The notes under the pieces were generated by a model. The model saw only the letters and a list, made by a program, of their open reading frames with translations. It did no database searches and was not told where the DNA came from. Shown piece by piece: positions 8,774-18,092 of a DNA stretch of 64,000 nucleotides; position 1 is the first letter of the stretch; each line of letters starts with the position of its first letter. The stretch lies in assembly GCA_036751905.1 (NCBI GenBank), contig DAIOTP010000001.1, forward strand, positions 1-64,000, given 5' to 3'. A program made the translations under genes and the position numbers. This DNA is from T3Sed10-241 sp036751905 (GTDB lineage: Bacteria > Bacteroidota > Bacteroidia > Flavobacteriales_D > Cryomorphaceae).

Positions 8774-9248
8774 TTCTTAACCCTATGTTGCGTATCCCAA
8801 TGAGCGTATCAGTGCGCATGGCTTGTTCAATTTCGAAGGTATATTTTCCGGAAAGGGGGAACCGCTTGTTGTAGGCGTACATCACGCTGGCTCCTGGATA
8901 TCGGCCCATGTTGAGGTAGCCATTGCCCTTGCCCAACCAGCGCCCATGGGCATCGGCAAGATAAAGGCCAATGGTATCGCGCGAACTTTTTCCGTTGGGA
9001 AAAGTCGTTTTTAAAAACAGGTACAAGTTGCGGTAAGGGTATTCCTCAGTATTGCGCACGTTGACCAAAAAGTTGTGCTGGCTCACCGTGTCGGTCACCT
9101 CCACCTCGAGCACTGCCCTTTCGCTTACCGCCCAACGGGCATCGGCTATCTCAATATTTTGCTCAAATACCAGCCGCTCGTCTGTACAAGACGCCATGAA
9201 AGCCATGAGCACGATACCCAGAGATATGATGCCTAACTTAGCTTGCAT
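8748..9248 (-). CDS. gldH: Gliding motility lipoprotein GldH
   Basis: The start is placed at the ATG of MQAKLGIISL (9248), which gives a lipoprotein signal ending FMASC; the longer frame to 9524 lies antisense-like over ricT in another frame and is rejected. The mature part carries the GldH pattern of a Bacteroidota lipoprotein: VFEQNIEI near the N-terminus, FLVNVRNTEEYPYRNLYLF in the middle and RIEKM at the end. GldH is needed for gliding in Flavobacterium. Its start overlaps the ricT stop by 11 bases; ricT-gldH adjacency is common in this phylum. 166 aa. Confidence 0.85.
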   Translation of the reverse strand: MQAKLGIISLGIVLMAFMASCTDERLVFEQNIEIADARWAVSERAVLEVEVTDTVSQHNFLVNVRNTEEYPYRNLYLFLKTTFPNGKSSRDTIGLYLADAHGRWLGKGNGYLNMGRYPGASVMYAYNKRFPLSGKYTFEIEQAMRTDTLIGIRNIGLRIEKMQPRP

Positions 9249-10605
9249 TGCCCTCCCCTGTATTGCGTGGCCCACGGCCTGGTTTACGGCGCTTATTCCG
9301 GTTGGAGCTTTTAGCTTGGTTGCCGGCGTTGGGCTCTTGCTTTGCTTGTGGCCTGCCTTCTCTTTGTGGCCTGTTGGGTTTGGCTGCTCCGCCCGGATTG
9401 CCCCCGCGTGGGGCACCTTTTTTTTGCTCGCCTTGCTGGGTAGCGGCCTGCGCGCTTCCTCCGGGACTACCGGGTCGCTTTTTACGGCCTTTGCCTCCAC
9501 GGTTGCGGTTGCGTGTTTTATCAAAACGTGTGAGGCTATCCTGACCTACCACATTTCCAAAACTGGTTTCCACTTCCACGGGTGCATCAATAAATTCTCT
9601 CAGATCTTCCGGAAATATGCCCTGTTGGTTAAGATCAAGAATTTGCTTTACCCTATCGAGAGGCAAGGGAATAGGCGTGGCCACAGGTTCATCTGAGTAG
9701 ATGTACCAGAGCAAGCCTTTGAAAATATCCGTCTTCAGGTGCATGGCATTGCCTTTTTTGGTCTTGAGCCTGCCGTGGTTTTTCGGAAAGTGCTTTAGGG
9801 CATCGAGGTAGGAGTCGAGCTCATAATTCAAGCAGCACTTGAGCTTTCCACACTGACCTGCAAGTTTTTGTGTGTTGAGGGCCAGCTGCTGGTATCGCGC
9901 GGCACTTGTGCTCACGGAGCGGAAGTCGGTGAGCCATGTGCTACAGCACAGTTCGCGGCCGCAACTGCCGATGCCACCCAATCTGGCGGCTTCCTGTCGC
10001 GCTCCTATCTGGCGCATTTCGATGCGTATCCTGAAAGTTTCTGCAAGCTTGCGTATCAGCTCTCGGAAGTCAATGCGCCCTTCGGCGGTGTAGAAAAATG
10101 TGGCCTTCGATTTGTCGGCTTGGTACTCTACATCGCTTATTTTCATGTCAATGGCAAGCATGTGCGATACTTCCCTTGCCTTGAACATGGTTTTGTCCTC
10201 CAGTGCCCGTGCCTCCCGCCAGATGGCAAGCTCTTCGGAATTTGCCTTGCGCAAAATGCGTTTGGCTTCCTGCTGGGCTTTGGTGCCGCCCCGGCGCTCT
10301 ATTTGAAGCCGGGCAAGCTCACCTACCGCCGATACCGTACCGATATCATAGCCAATGGCGGCTTCTACCACCACCGCATCGCCAGGATTCAGAGTAAGCT
10401 TCTCGCTGTTGCGAAAAAACTCTTTCCTCGTGCTTTTGAAACGCACCTCTACGTAAGCAAAAGGTGCGAGATGTCCTGGCAAGTCCATATTGGCCAGCCA
10501 GTCGTACACCGCCAGCTTGCTACAGCCTCCTGTGCTGCACGTGCCGTGGTTTTTGCACCCGGCTGGCAGCCCATTGCTGCCGTTGCTGCATGATTCACAT
10601 CCCAT
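9238..10605 (-). CDS. ricT: PSP1-domain protein RicT
   Basis: A 455-aa protein. The N-terminus is Cys-rich (Cys3, 6, 17, 23, 28), the form seen in Bacteroidota RicT. The PSP1 core (about 50-290) includes RIDFRELIRKLAE, GIGSCGRELCCSTWL and GKLKCCLNYEL. In Bacillus, RicT works with RicA and RicF in an FeS-containing complex acting on RNase Y and mRNA maturation; the role in Bacteroidota is not settled. The last ~90 residues are a Gly/Lys/Arg/Gln-rich low-complexity tail, probably disordered and possibly RNA-binding. It lies 25 bases after holB and overlaps gldH. Confidence 0.85.
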   Translation of the reverse strand: MGCESCSNGSNGLPAGCKNHGTCSTGGCSKLAVYDWLANMDLPGHLAPFAYVEVRFKSTRKEFFRNSEKLTLNPGDAVVVEAAIGYDIGTVSAVGELARLQIERRGGTKAQQEAKRILRKANSEELAIWREARALEDKTMFKAREVSHMLAIDMKISDVEYQADKSKATFFYTAEGRIDFRELIRKLAETFRIRIEMRQIGARQEAARLGGIGSCGRELCCSTWLTDFRSVSTSAARYQQLALNTQKLAGQCGKLKCCLNYELDSYLDALKHFPKNHGRLKTKKGNAMHLKTDIFKGLLWYIYSDEPVATPIPLPLDRVKQILDLNQQGIFPEDLREFIDAPVEVETSFGNVVGQDSLTRFDKTRNRNRGGKGRKKRPGSPGGSAQAATQQGEQKKGAPRGGNPGGAAKPNRPQREGRPQAKQEPNAGNQAKSSNRNKRRKPGRGPRNTGEGNAS

Positions 10606-10630
10606 ATCTGTATTTCACTCTCTTAATTCG

Positions 10631-11770
10631 TTAATTGGTAACACTGGCCTTTCGGTCAGCGAAATAACGCATGATGTCAACACTCATGCGTGTAAACAGT
10701 AGGTGCGCGTTTACATTGCGCTCTACGAGGTAGTGCCCTTCACTGAGCACATCATGCAGCTTTTGCATGTCGCCACCCGTAATGTAGGGTGCGAATTTTT
10801 GAGCAAAAGCCGCCGCATCCTTATCAAACATCGCCTGGCCCACCGGAGTGAATTCCCGCATGATGCACTTATGCACAAAATCAAGGGCGTACTCTATAAA
10901 TTGTTGCTGCTGATCACGGCTTTGCTTGCTGAAAGCATCGGCAAGGTTAAATATTTCGGCAAATTCGCGCTTGTAGGTGTGGCGCATCCAGCGGCTAAAG
11001 CGCTCCAGCTGCTCTCCCATGGCGGCACTGTTGAGGTGTAAATGCAAAGCCTGCTGGTAGCTGCCTTCAGCACGCAAAGCCAAAGCCTCAGCGGTTGGCC
11101 CATCCAAGCCTTCCCGCTCCACAAGTGCTTTGGATATTTCCTTTTCGCTCAAGGGTTCACATTGCACCAGTTGTACTCGTGAGCGTATTGTGGGCAGTAG
11201 ATCATCTATCTGGCTGCATACCAGAATGATGAGGGTTTTGGGTGAAGGCTCTTCCAAGGTTTTGAGCAAGCGGTTGGCCGCCTCACGGTTCAGTTTTTCA
11301 GCATGCCAAATAATCAAAACCTTGTGTCCCTTGGCAAAGGCTTTGAGGCTTAAAGATTTGATAATTTCATGGCCTTCATCGGCAGTGATGACCGACTTTT
11401 TTTTCTCCCCATTTAAGCTAAGCTCCCACTCTACCAGGCTGGTATAAGGGTTTTTGCGCATCACTTCCGCAAATGCCCTTTGGTGGGGCGCGGCTGTTTT
11501 GATTTTATCGGTTTTGATAAAAGGGTAGGAAAAGTGAAGGTCGGGATGTGCAAGCTGGTCGAGCTGCTTGCAAGCGGGGCATTGGCCGCAACGGTCATCG
11601 GCTTGTGGGTTGCTGCACAAAATGTAGGAAGCAAACGCCATAGCCAATGGCATATGTCCTCCTCCTTCCGGGCCCAAAAAAAGCAAGGCGTGGCCCACAT
11701 GCCCTTCGGCAACCGACCTAACGAGCTGGTGCTTCGCTTTTTCTAATCCTATGACTTGTTTGAACTTCAC
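10631..11770 (-). CDS. holB: DNA polymerase III delta' subunit
   Basis: Clamp-loader subunit of 379 aa. The AAA+ fold is recognisable from VGHALLFLGPEGGGH near the N-terminus, a zinc module (Cys-GQ-Cys-PA-Cys), AANRLLKTLEEP and TIRSRVQ. The Walker A position reads GPEGGGHMP, so the ATP-binding lysine is absent. This agrees with delta', which does not hydrolyse ATP, and argues against tau/gamma (DnaX). Bacteroidota often place holB before ricT and gldH, as here. The ATG at 11770 leaves a 178-base gap to dxs. Confidence 0.88.
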   Translation of the reverse strand: MKFKQVIGLEKAKHQLVRSVAEGHVGHALLFLGPEGGGHMPLAMAFASYILCSNPQADDRCGQCPACKQLDQLAHPDLHFSYPFIKTDKIKTAAPHQRAFAEVMRKNPYTSLVEWELSLNGEKKKSVITADEGHEIIKSLSLKAFAKGHKVLIIWHAEKLNREAANRLLKTLEEPSPKTLIILVCSQIDDLLPTIRSRVQLVQCEPLSEKEISKALVEREGLDGPTAEALALRAEGSYQQALHLHLNSAAMGEQLERFSRWMRHTYKREFAEIFNLADAFSKQSRDQQQQFIEYALDFVHKCIMREFTPVGQAMFDKDAAAFAQKFAPYITGGDMQKLHDVLSEGHYLVERNVNAHLLFTRMSVDIMRYFADRKASVTN

Positions 11771-11948
11771 GGGCTTTACCGAAGAGCAAAGCTACTAAAA
11801 AAGCCCGCACCTCAGCGCCCGGAGGAGCACCGGGCCAACCACGACACGCCGTCAAAAACTCAGCTTTGAATCTCCGTGAATGGCAGTCCTATGAATCCAA
11901 CGGATGCTCAATCTAAGGGCTTCCCGATCAATGTTCAATGAACTCAGC
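11771..11948. other. Intergenic region between dxs and holB with nested inverted repeats
   Basis: Contains GCCCGG/CCGGGC (817-822 with 830-835 after 11000) and CGGGCTTT/AAAGCCCG (11770-11777 with 11800-11807). Read on the minus strand, a run of six T follows the GC-rich hairpin after about 14 bases, so this may end dxs transcription, but it is not a classical terminator. No gene seen. Confidence 0.35.
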
Positions 11949-13895
11949 CTAACTTGCTGCGTATTTTGATAGCCTGGTCTTTTTTTCGCCGAGCAAGCGG
12001 CGTGAGGTGGCGCAAATGGCTTCCGCGTCAAATCCCGCTTCTGCGTAAAGCTGCTCCGGGCTGCCGTGCTCAAACCACTTGTCGGGAATACCGAGCCGCT
12101 TCACTTGCGCCTGATAGCCATGGTCAGCCATAAACTCCAGTACTGCACTGCCCATGCCGCCTTGTATGCAGCCATCCTCGACCGTAATCACTTTATCGAA
12201 TTTGGCGAATACCTCATGCAGCAGCACCTCATCAATGGGCTTGGCGAAGCGCATGTCGTACACAGCCGCGCTGATGCCTTCCTGGTGCAGTTCTTCGGCT
12301 GCCTTTACGGCAAAATTGCCCGGATGACCGATGGTCAGAAATGCGATGTCGCTGCCGTTGCGCACGCGACGCCCTGTTCCGATTTTGATTTCCTCGAAGG
12401 GTGTGCGCCAGTCGGTGAGTACCCCTTCGCCGCGTGGGTAGCGTATGCTGAATGGGCCATGGTCCTTAAGCTGTGCCGTGTACATGAGGTTGCGGAGCTC
12501 GCTTTCGTTCATTGGTGCGCTCACTATCATGTTGGGAATGCAGCGGAAGTATGCTATGTCATAGGTGCCGTGGTGGGTAGGCCCATCGGCACCGGCGAAT
12601 CCAGCCCTGTCGAGACAGAAAATGACGGGCAGGTTTTGAAGCGCCACGTCGTGAACCACCTGGTCATAGGCGCGCTGCATAAAGCTGCTGTATATGTTGC
12701 AATAGGGAACCATTCCCTGAGTGGCAAGCCCTGCGCTGAAGGTCACGGCATGTTGCTCGGCGATGCCCACATCGAAGGCGCGGTCAGGCATGGCTTCCAT
12801 CATGAATTTGAGTGAACAGCCCGTTGGCATGGCAGGCGTGATGCCCGTAATTTTATCATTCTTCTCGGCAAGCTCCACGATGGTATAGCCGAATACGTCC
12901 TGGTATTTGGGCGGTTGCGGGCTCTTGGGCACCACCTTGATGATTTCGCCGGTTTCTTTGTTGAAAAGGCCTGGAGCGTGCCAGGTGGTGGGTGATCCCG
13001 CTTCGGCAGGTTCGTAGCCCTTGCCTTTCTTGGTGAGGCAGTGGAGTATTTTGGGTCCGGGTATATCTTTCAAGTCACGCAACACCTGCACAAGGTGGTT
13101 CACGTCATGGCCATCTACCGGGCCAAAGTATCGGAAGTTAAGACTCTCAAAAAGATTGCTCTGTTTAAGCAAAGACCCTTTGATGGCGTTTTCCACCTTT
13201 TGGGCAATGGCCTGTGCATTGGGCCCGAATTTGCTGATTTTTCCGAGAAGGTTCCACACCTCATCCTTTACTTTATTGTACGTATGGCTCGTGGTAATGT
13301 CGGTGAGGTAATCCTTCAAAGCACCCACATTGGGGTCTATGCTCATGCAATTGTCGTTGAGGATGACCAGCATGTTTGAATTTTCGGCGCCGGCGTGGTT
13401 CATGCCTTCAAAGGCAAGCCCCGCTGTCATCGATCCATCTCCGATCACAGCGATGTGCTGCTTGTCGAGTTCCCCTTTGAGGCGGCTGGCTACGGCCATG
13501 CCGAGCGCCCCGCTGATAGAGGTGGAGGAGTGGCCCACACCAAAGGTATCATACTCACTCTCCGACCTTTTCGGGAAACCGCTCAAGCCTTTGTACTTTC
13601 GGTTGGTGTGAAACACTTTGCGGCGGCCGGTGAGTATTTTATGGCCATACGCCTGGTGGCCTACATCCCACACAAGTTGATCGCTCGGGGTATTGAACAC
13701 ATAATGAAGGGCTACCGTGAGTTCCACTACACCGAGGCTTGCACCGAAGTGACCGCCTTTTGTGCTTACAACATCAATGATAAAATCACGCAGCTCATCG
13801 CAAACTTGTTCAAGTTCTGTTTCTTTGATTTTTTCTCTTAAATCGTTGGGAAATTCGATTTTGTCGAGCAGTGGGCCAGCTTTGTATGAATCCAT
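11949..13895 (-). CDS. dxs: 1-deoxy-D-xylulose-5-phosphate synthase
   Basis: First enzyme of the MEP isoprenoid pathway: condenses pyruvate and glyceraldehyde 3-phosphate with thiamine diphosphate. The 648-aa length is usual. Visible motifs are GGHFGASLG (His49), DVGHQAYGHKILTGRR, the thiamine-binding GDGSMTAG (152-159), FRYFGPVDGHD in the middle, and GIAEQHAVTFSAGLA and DRAGFAGADGPTHHG in the C-terminal half. ispG of the same pathway lies 5 kb away on the same strand. A TACTTTTG -7 element lies at 13930-13937, about 35 bases before the start. Confidence 0.96.
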   Translation of the reverse strand: MDSYKAGPLLDKIEFPNDLREKIKETELEQVCDELRDFIIDVVSTKGGHFGASLGVVELTVALHYVFNTPSDQLVWDVGHQAYGHKILTGRRKVFHTNRKYKGLSGFPKRSESEYDTFGVGHSSTSISGALGMAVASRLKGELDKQHIAVIGDGSMTAGLAFEGMNHAGAENSNMLVILNDNCMSIDPNVGALKDYLTDITTSHTYNKVKDEVWNLLGKISKFGPNAQAIAQKVENAIKGSLLKQSNLFESLNFRYFGPVDGHDVNHLVQVLRDLKDIPGPKILHCLTKKGKGYEPAEAGSPTTWHAPGLFNKETGEIIKVVPKSPQPPKYQDVFGYTIVELAEKNDKITGITPAMPTGCSLKFMMEAMPDRAFDVGIAEQHAVTFSAGLATQGMVPYCNIYSSFMQRAYDQVVHDVALQNLPVIFCLDRAGFAGADGPTHHGTYDIAYFRCIPNMIVSAPMNESELRNLMYTAQLKDHGPFSIRYPRGEGVLTDWRTPFEEIKIGTGRRVRNGSDIAFLTIGHPGNFAVKAAEELHQEGISAAVYDMRFAKPIDEVLLHEVFAKFDKVITVEDGCIQGGMGSAVLEFMADHGYQAQVKRLGIPDKWFEHGSPEQLYAEAGFDAEAICATSRRLLGEKKTRLSKYAAS

Positions 13896-13929
13896 TCAGC
13901 GGTGTGGTAAATGTAAAGTAAGGAATTAA

Positions 13930-13937
13930 CAAAAGTA
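13930..13937 (-). promoter_or_regulatory. Candidate -7 element for dxs
   Basis: TACTTTTG on the minus strand is a perfect TAnnTTTG match 35 bases before the dxs ATG. No clear -33 TTG at the usual distance. Confidence 0.4.
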
Positions 13938-13968
13938 TAAAAATAATGTTGACGCGGTCTTGGTCATT

Positions 13969-14889
13969 TTAGCCAGACCCGTTTACAGGAGTGCTGCCGG
14001 CACGCGTTTTGCGGCGCATGGCGTAGCTTTTCATCACAGCATTTGCGAAAAGTGCCCCTATGAGTATGGCCGCACCTGTATAGAATCCGCCCGTCATTTT
14101 CTCGCTTTCGCCAAAAATAAAGAAAGCCAGCACTATGCCATAGATGGGTTCCAGGTTGATCGTGAGCGATACCGTAAAGGGTGTAAGCACTTCCATCACT
14201 TTTACGCTCGCCACAAAAGCAAATGCCGTGCAAACCGTAGCCAGGATCACGATCCACACCCAATCCATGGCGGGCATTTGGAGCAGTGATGCATTCATTT
14301 TTCCCGTAAGGGCCATCCAAATTGCGATGGCTGCGGTACCTGCCAGCATTTCAACCAAGCTGATGCGGTAAGGATTGTCATTGCGTATGAAGGTGCCATT
14401 GACCACTGTAAAGGTGCTGGCCAGCAGCGCACTGAGCAATGCTAGGGCGATGCCCACCTTGTACTCCGTTTCGAAGCTGAATATCAATACAAGGCCAATA
14501 ATTACAAGCACGCCCAGCACCAACTCGCCTGCATGGATGCGGCGCTTAAATGCAATGGGCTCAATGAGTGCAGTAAAGAGGCTTGCTGCGCTAAGGCAAG
14601 CCAGGGTCACCGACACATTGCTCTGCTTGATGGCTTCAAAAAATGTGATCCAGTGCCCTGCAATCAAAAGCCCCACAGCGCTATAGCGCCAACCATTCAC
14701 GCGAAGCGATTTCTTGATTTTGCCTGTTCCGTATGCAAAGATGGCAATGCTAAGCGCCGCAATGCCCATGCGCCATAGCACGAGCTTGTCGCTCGCTGTT
14801 TCAATAAGCTTGCCAAGGATGCCTGTAAAACCAAAAATGAATACCACCACGTGCAGAAGCACGAGGTTGCTCAGCCTTTGTTTATCCAT
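13969..14889 (-). CDS. EamA/DMT-family transporter
   Basis: A 306-aa membrane protein with ten predicted helices in two repeats of five, the layout of the drug/metabolite transporter (EamA) family. Typical signs are the N-terminal FIFGFTGILGKLI helix, GHWITFFEAIKQSNVS after the third helix, and LTINLEPIYGIVLAFFIFGE in the second repeat. Substrate cannot be read from sequence. Its start overlaps the stop of the DUF502 gene by 8 bases, suggesting coupled translation. The last ~20 residues are a basic cytoplasmic tail. Confidence 0.85.
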   Translation of the reverse strand: MDKQRLSNLVLLHVVVFIFGFTGILGKLIETASDKLVLWRMGIAALSIAIFAYGTGKIKKSLRVNGWRYSAVGLLIAGHWITFFEAIKQSNVSVTLACLSAASLFTALIEPIAFKRRIHAGELVLGVLVIIGLVLIFSFETEYKVGIALALLSALLASTFTVVNGTFIRNDNPYRISLVEMLAGTAAIAIWMALTGKMNASLLQMPAMDWVWIVILATVCTAFAFVASVKVMEVLTPFTVSLTINLEPIYGIVLAFFIFGESEKMTGGFYTGAAILIGALFANAVMKSYAMRRKTRAGSTPVNGSG

Positions 14890-15472
14890 CGTGGTGGCTG
14901 CTGCCTATTTCTGTAACCCCCCCACTCACTATGAATTTCATGAACTCAGCCCGATTTACTCCATCCGGCAATGGAATGACACTGCCCGCCGGAACGATGA
15001 AAATATTTCCTGAAAAGTTGTAGCTATGCGGAAGGTATACCGCCACTTTGCCCTCGGCAATGCCCAGCATGCTGAGGTCTTCGGAAGTGATGAAACCAGG
15101 CTTTTGCACATGGCCATCCGGTGTGAGGTTGACAAGCACAGGTTTGGAAAAACTCTTCTTTTGTCCGGTAAAAGCCGAGAGCAAATCGCTTACGGCGGTG
15201 TAAAATGTTTTGATAAGGGGTATGCGGTCGAGTAAGGCATTCGCACGGTTCAGGATGGGGCGTCCAATAAACGAAGATCCCAAAAAGCCCAAAATGGTAA
15301 TGCCCACCAGCAACACGAGCAGTCCAAGGCCGGGCACATCCATAGGAATGAGAGCATCCAGAAATTCAAAAAGGCGGTATACCACATACGCCAGCAACAC
15401 CGTAGGTATCACAAGCAGAAGACCTTGCAAGAAATACCCAAAAATGCGGCGCATGAGTGACTTGGATGACAT
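14882..15472 (-). CDS. DUF502-family membrane protein
   Basis: A 196-aa inner-membrane protein with two N-terminal hydrophobic segments (about 12-34 and 46-68) followed by a soluble part. IPLIKTFYTAVSDLL near residue 85 and GKVAVYLPHSYNFSGNIFIVP are characteristic of DUF502. The function of the family is unknown. It sits directly upstream of the EamA transporter gene and overlaps it by 8 bases. Confidence 0.8.
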   Translation of the reverse strand: MSSKSLMRRIFGYFLQGLLLVIPTVLLAYVVYRLFEFLDALIPMDVPGLGLLVLLVGITILGFLGSSFIGRPILNRANALLDRIPLIKTFYTAVSDLLSAFTGQKKSFSKPVLVNLTPDGHVQKPGFITSEDLSMLGIAEGKVAVYLPHSYNFSGNIFIVPAGSVIPLPDGVNRAEFMKFIVSGGVTEIGSSHHDG

Positions 15473-15518
15473 GACGGCTTGAATTACACCGCGAAGGTAG
15501 CTGAAAACTGCAATGTGC

Positions 15519-15878
15519 TTAGCGAAGCAGTTCCAATTGCGCTCTCAGCTTCCTTGACAAGCCCTGCACCACGAGATCATAGCTGTGGTCAATCAAGCGC
15601 CACTGCAGTTCATCGGGTACATTGGCATAGGCTACGATGGTATTCCAATGCTTCTTGTTGCTGTGGTAGCCTGGCACGATGCCTTCCGGGTATTGCTCCC
15701 TCAACTCCACGGCCCATTCAGGGTCACATTTGGCATTGAATCCGGTGTAGTGATCCACGTCGCAAATGGCAAACATCTTGCCCATTACTTTGAATACCAG
15801 TGTGCTTTCATCGAAGGGAAAGGTTTCCTCAACACCCGGCTTGGCCAGGCAGTATTCGCGAAAAGCTTCAATGTGCAT
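15519..15878 (-). CDS. MmcQ/YjbR-family protein
   Basis: A 119-aa protein of the CyaY-like-fold MmcQ/YjbR family: N-terminal FREYCLAKPGVEETFPFD, central KMFAICDVD and the HWNTIVAY stretch followed by a helix with LIDHSYDLVVQGL. Members have been called DNA-binding on structural grounds, but no firm function is known. It is a lone small gene between the DUF502 protein and the alpha-amylase, with 117 bases on the amylase side. Confidence 0.85.
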   Translation of the reverse strand: MHIEAFREYCLAKPGVEETFPFDESTLVFKVMGKMFAICDVDHYTGFNAKCDPEWAVELREQYPEGIVPGYHSNKKHWNTIVAYANVPDELQWRLIDHSYDLVVQGLSRKLRAQLELLR

Positions 15879-15995
15879 GGCTGAACATTTTCCGCAAAGG
15901 TAAACAAGATTGAATTCGCAGGTGGCCGCTACACGCCCTGCTGCGTGTGCGAAAACCGGGCCCGACCCCTGTCAAAAGCACGTCGAAACCCTTGC

Positions 15996-18056
15996 TTACT
16001 TTTTGAAAAATTTCTGGGTTTGCACTTCTCCATCACTCTGAACACGCAGCAGGTACATGCCCTGAGCAAGGGACTGCACGTCATAAATCAATACAGACCG
16101 GCCCTCGGGCAAAGACTCTCGCTGGGCTGCGCTTACCTGCTTGCCGGCAAGGTCATATATTTCAATGATCAGGTCGCGGGGCTGGCCCGATTCCAAATGT
16201 ACTTGCAGCAGGTCGGTGGCAGGGTTGGGGCTGAGCTGCATAGCCCCTATCCCCATGGCTGAAGCCGCATCCTCAAGCACCATGAGGTTTGCGCTTCCCG
16301 TGCCATTGAAGGTGATGTTGGTGCATGTTTGTAAATCGGCAGTTTGGTTGGCTCCGTTGTTGCTCACAATGAAGTTGGTGCAATTGGCACAAGCCGCTGT
16401 ATACGTGTACCAAACATTGCCGGTGGGCTGCATAGGGAAACCGGGCCAGGCTGTTTCATCCGTTTGGGGAACGCTGTTCCATAGGTAAATGTGGGGACTG
16501 GTCCATGAGGCAGGAAAGCGAATGTTCCAGGTAAGGCCGTTGCCACAGCCGTTGTTTCCACAAAAGTCGGGTTCATCATTGGCCCAAGCCCCATTCACAT
16601 ACCAGCTGTCCTTCCAGGCAAACAAGTCGGGCGTTTGCAATCCCTGGTTGTTATGAAAGAGAAAATTGGCGCTCTGCGCATTGGCAAAGGTGTAGCTGAA
16701 CCAGCGGTCGCACACCAGGGTTGGGGCCACGCCCGGCCATGTGGAGGAGCTGCCGCCTGGCTGCACATTCCAATAGTGGATGCGTGGCTGACCCGTTGCA
16801 TTGTTGGGGGCTTTGAGGTACACGGTAAAGCCCGCAGGTTGCGCCGGCAATCTGTCCCACACAGCATAATTGCTGCCGGAGGCCTTCAGGTTCCAGCCAT
16901 TGCCTGGTGGGCTCCATGATCCGGGGCCTATTTTCATGGCTACCTTGTCGTCGAGAATGGCCGCGTACACATTGTTGGTAGCTTGGATAATATTTACACT
17001 GCTTTCATCGGTCAGGCCGTTTCGCTTGCGAATCCATACCAGGTCTTTGATTTGATCGTACAGCCCCCAGTCGAAAAGGTGGTCCCAGAACACTGTGGGT
17101 GTACCGGGGTGGGTGAGGATATAGCAGTAGCCCTCCATCACTTTATTTCCCGGAAAGGGCCAATAATTTTGGCTGCTGCCTGTATCGTGGTTGTCGATGA
17201 AAGTTACCGCCCGCGAAGGCCACCAGCCTATAAGGCCGGGTACATTGCCATTTTGGCTCAGGCGCCAGTACTGGTTTTGAACGGCTACTTGAAGTATTCC
17301 TTTGGTAGTGAAGTCGATGGCTTTAGAGGCTCCACCAGTTGCATCAATCCAGTTCACGATGGTTTGGCGGTTGGCATCGGTGTTGTTGATGTCAAAATCG
17401 GGCCAGAGTTCGGCCATGCTGAAGGAAGGATTGGTGGCATTGTTGTACATGCTGATGTAAGATGGTGCAAAACCACGCACGTAGTCGTAGCGCCAGCCTG
17501 AAAAACCTATGTCGTTTTTTAACCAATTGAGCCAGTCAATAATGTCCTGCTGCACTTGGGTATTGGTGTGGTCAATGTCGCGGGCGGGGCCATACAAATC
17601 ACCGGTATCGGGATTGCCGCAAGCGCCATTCCAGCCGTCGTTGCTCACCACGGCCCAACAGCCCCATGCAGGGTTCTGAAAGTCGGCAAAGCCAAATGCG
17701 CCAACACGGTGGTTGATCACGATATCGGCTACCACATCAATGCCTTTGTTGCGCAAATTGTTGATCAGCGCCACCAGCTGGCCCTGGCTCCCGTAGCTCG
17801 AATTGACATTGTACAGCCTTCTCGGCAAATAGCCTTGCGGGTCGGCGGCATCACTTGGGGGTGGCATCCACACCAGGTCGATACCTGCCTGGGCGATGGC
17901 CTCTGTATTGGGCCACATGGCATTGTACCAGCCCACTGGATTGCTGTGTGAATCCCAGTTGAAGCCTTGCAGCATCACATCACTGTTGGGTTGGGCCAAT
18001 AGGCAAAGCGGAAAAAACAAAGAGAGTACAACAATCCGAAGTATCATTTTTTTCAT
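15996..18056 (-). CDS. Secreted GH13 alpha-amylase with two starch-binding modules and a T9SS sorting domain
   Basis: The start is set at MKKMILRIVV (18056), giving a clean signal peptide ending LLAQ; 686 aa. The GH13 barrel has DIVINH (about 111-116), GWRYDYVRGF with nucleophile Asp191, SMAELW with acid/base Glu216, and FIDNHD with Asp291. Two related modules follow (about 410-480 and 510-580), each with a YxW...WPG...W..YT...F...N pattern close to CBM26. The last ~80 residues (SPNPATDLLQV to QTQKFFKK) are a type A Por secretion sorting domain, so the enzyme should cross the outer membrane by the type IX system. It hydrolyses alpha-1,4-glucans outside the cell. Confidence 0.93.
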   Translation of the reverse strand: MKKMILRIVVLSLFFPLCLLAQPNSDVMLQGFNWDSHSNPVGWYNAMWPNTEAIAQAGIDLVWMPPPSDAADPQGYLPRRLYNVNSSYGSQGQLVALINNLRNKGIDVVADIVINHRVGAFGFADFQNPAWGCWAVVSNDGWNGACGNPDTGDLYGPARDIDHTNTQVQQDIIDWLNWLKNDIGFSGWRYDYVRGFAPSYISMYNNATNPSFSMAELWPDFDINNTDANRQTIVNWIDATGGASKAIDFTTKGILQVAVQNQYWRLSQNGNVPGLIGWWPSRAVTFIDNHDTGSSQNYWPFPGNKVMEGYCYILTHPGTPTVFWDHLFDWGLYDQIKDLVWIRKRNGLTDESSVNIIQATNNVYAAILDDKVAMKIGPGSWSPPGNGWNLKASGSNYAVWDRLPAQPAGFTVYLKAPNNATGQPRIHYWNVQPGGSSSTWPGVAPTLVCDRWFSYTFANAQSANFLFHNNQGLQTPDLFAWKDSWYVNGAWANDEPDFCGNNGCGNGLTWNIRFPASWTSPHIYLWNSVPQTDETAWPGFPMQPTGNVWYTYTAACANCTNFIVSNNGANQTADLQTCTNITFNGTGSANLMVLEDAASAMGIGAMQLSPNPATDLLQVHLESGQPRDLIIEIYDLAGKQVSAAQRESLPEGRSVLIYDVQSLAQGMYLLRVQSDGEVQTQKFFKK

Positions 18057-18092
18057 CAGGTCAAAGGTTACGTTTACACCAATCTTACCCGA

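Noticed and set aside
9868..10593. 241-aa plus-strand open frame
   Set aside because: Antisense shadow of ricT; composition matches the complement of its Cys/Gly-rich codons.
11667..11699. holB read as a pseudogene because Walker A lacks Lys
   Set aside because: Loss of ATP binding is normal for delta' subunits, and the frame is intact.
15931..15948. ACACGC/GCGTGT hairpin downstream of the amylase gene
   Set aside because: No T-run in the direction of amylase transcription; not convincing as a terminator.
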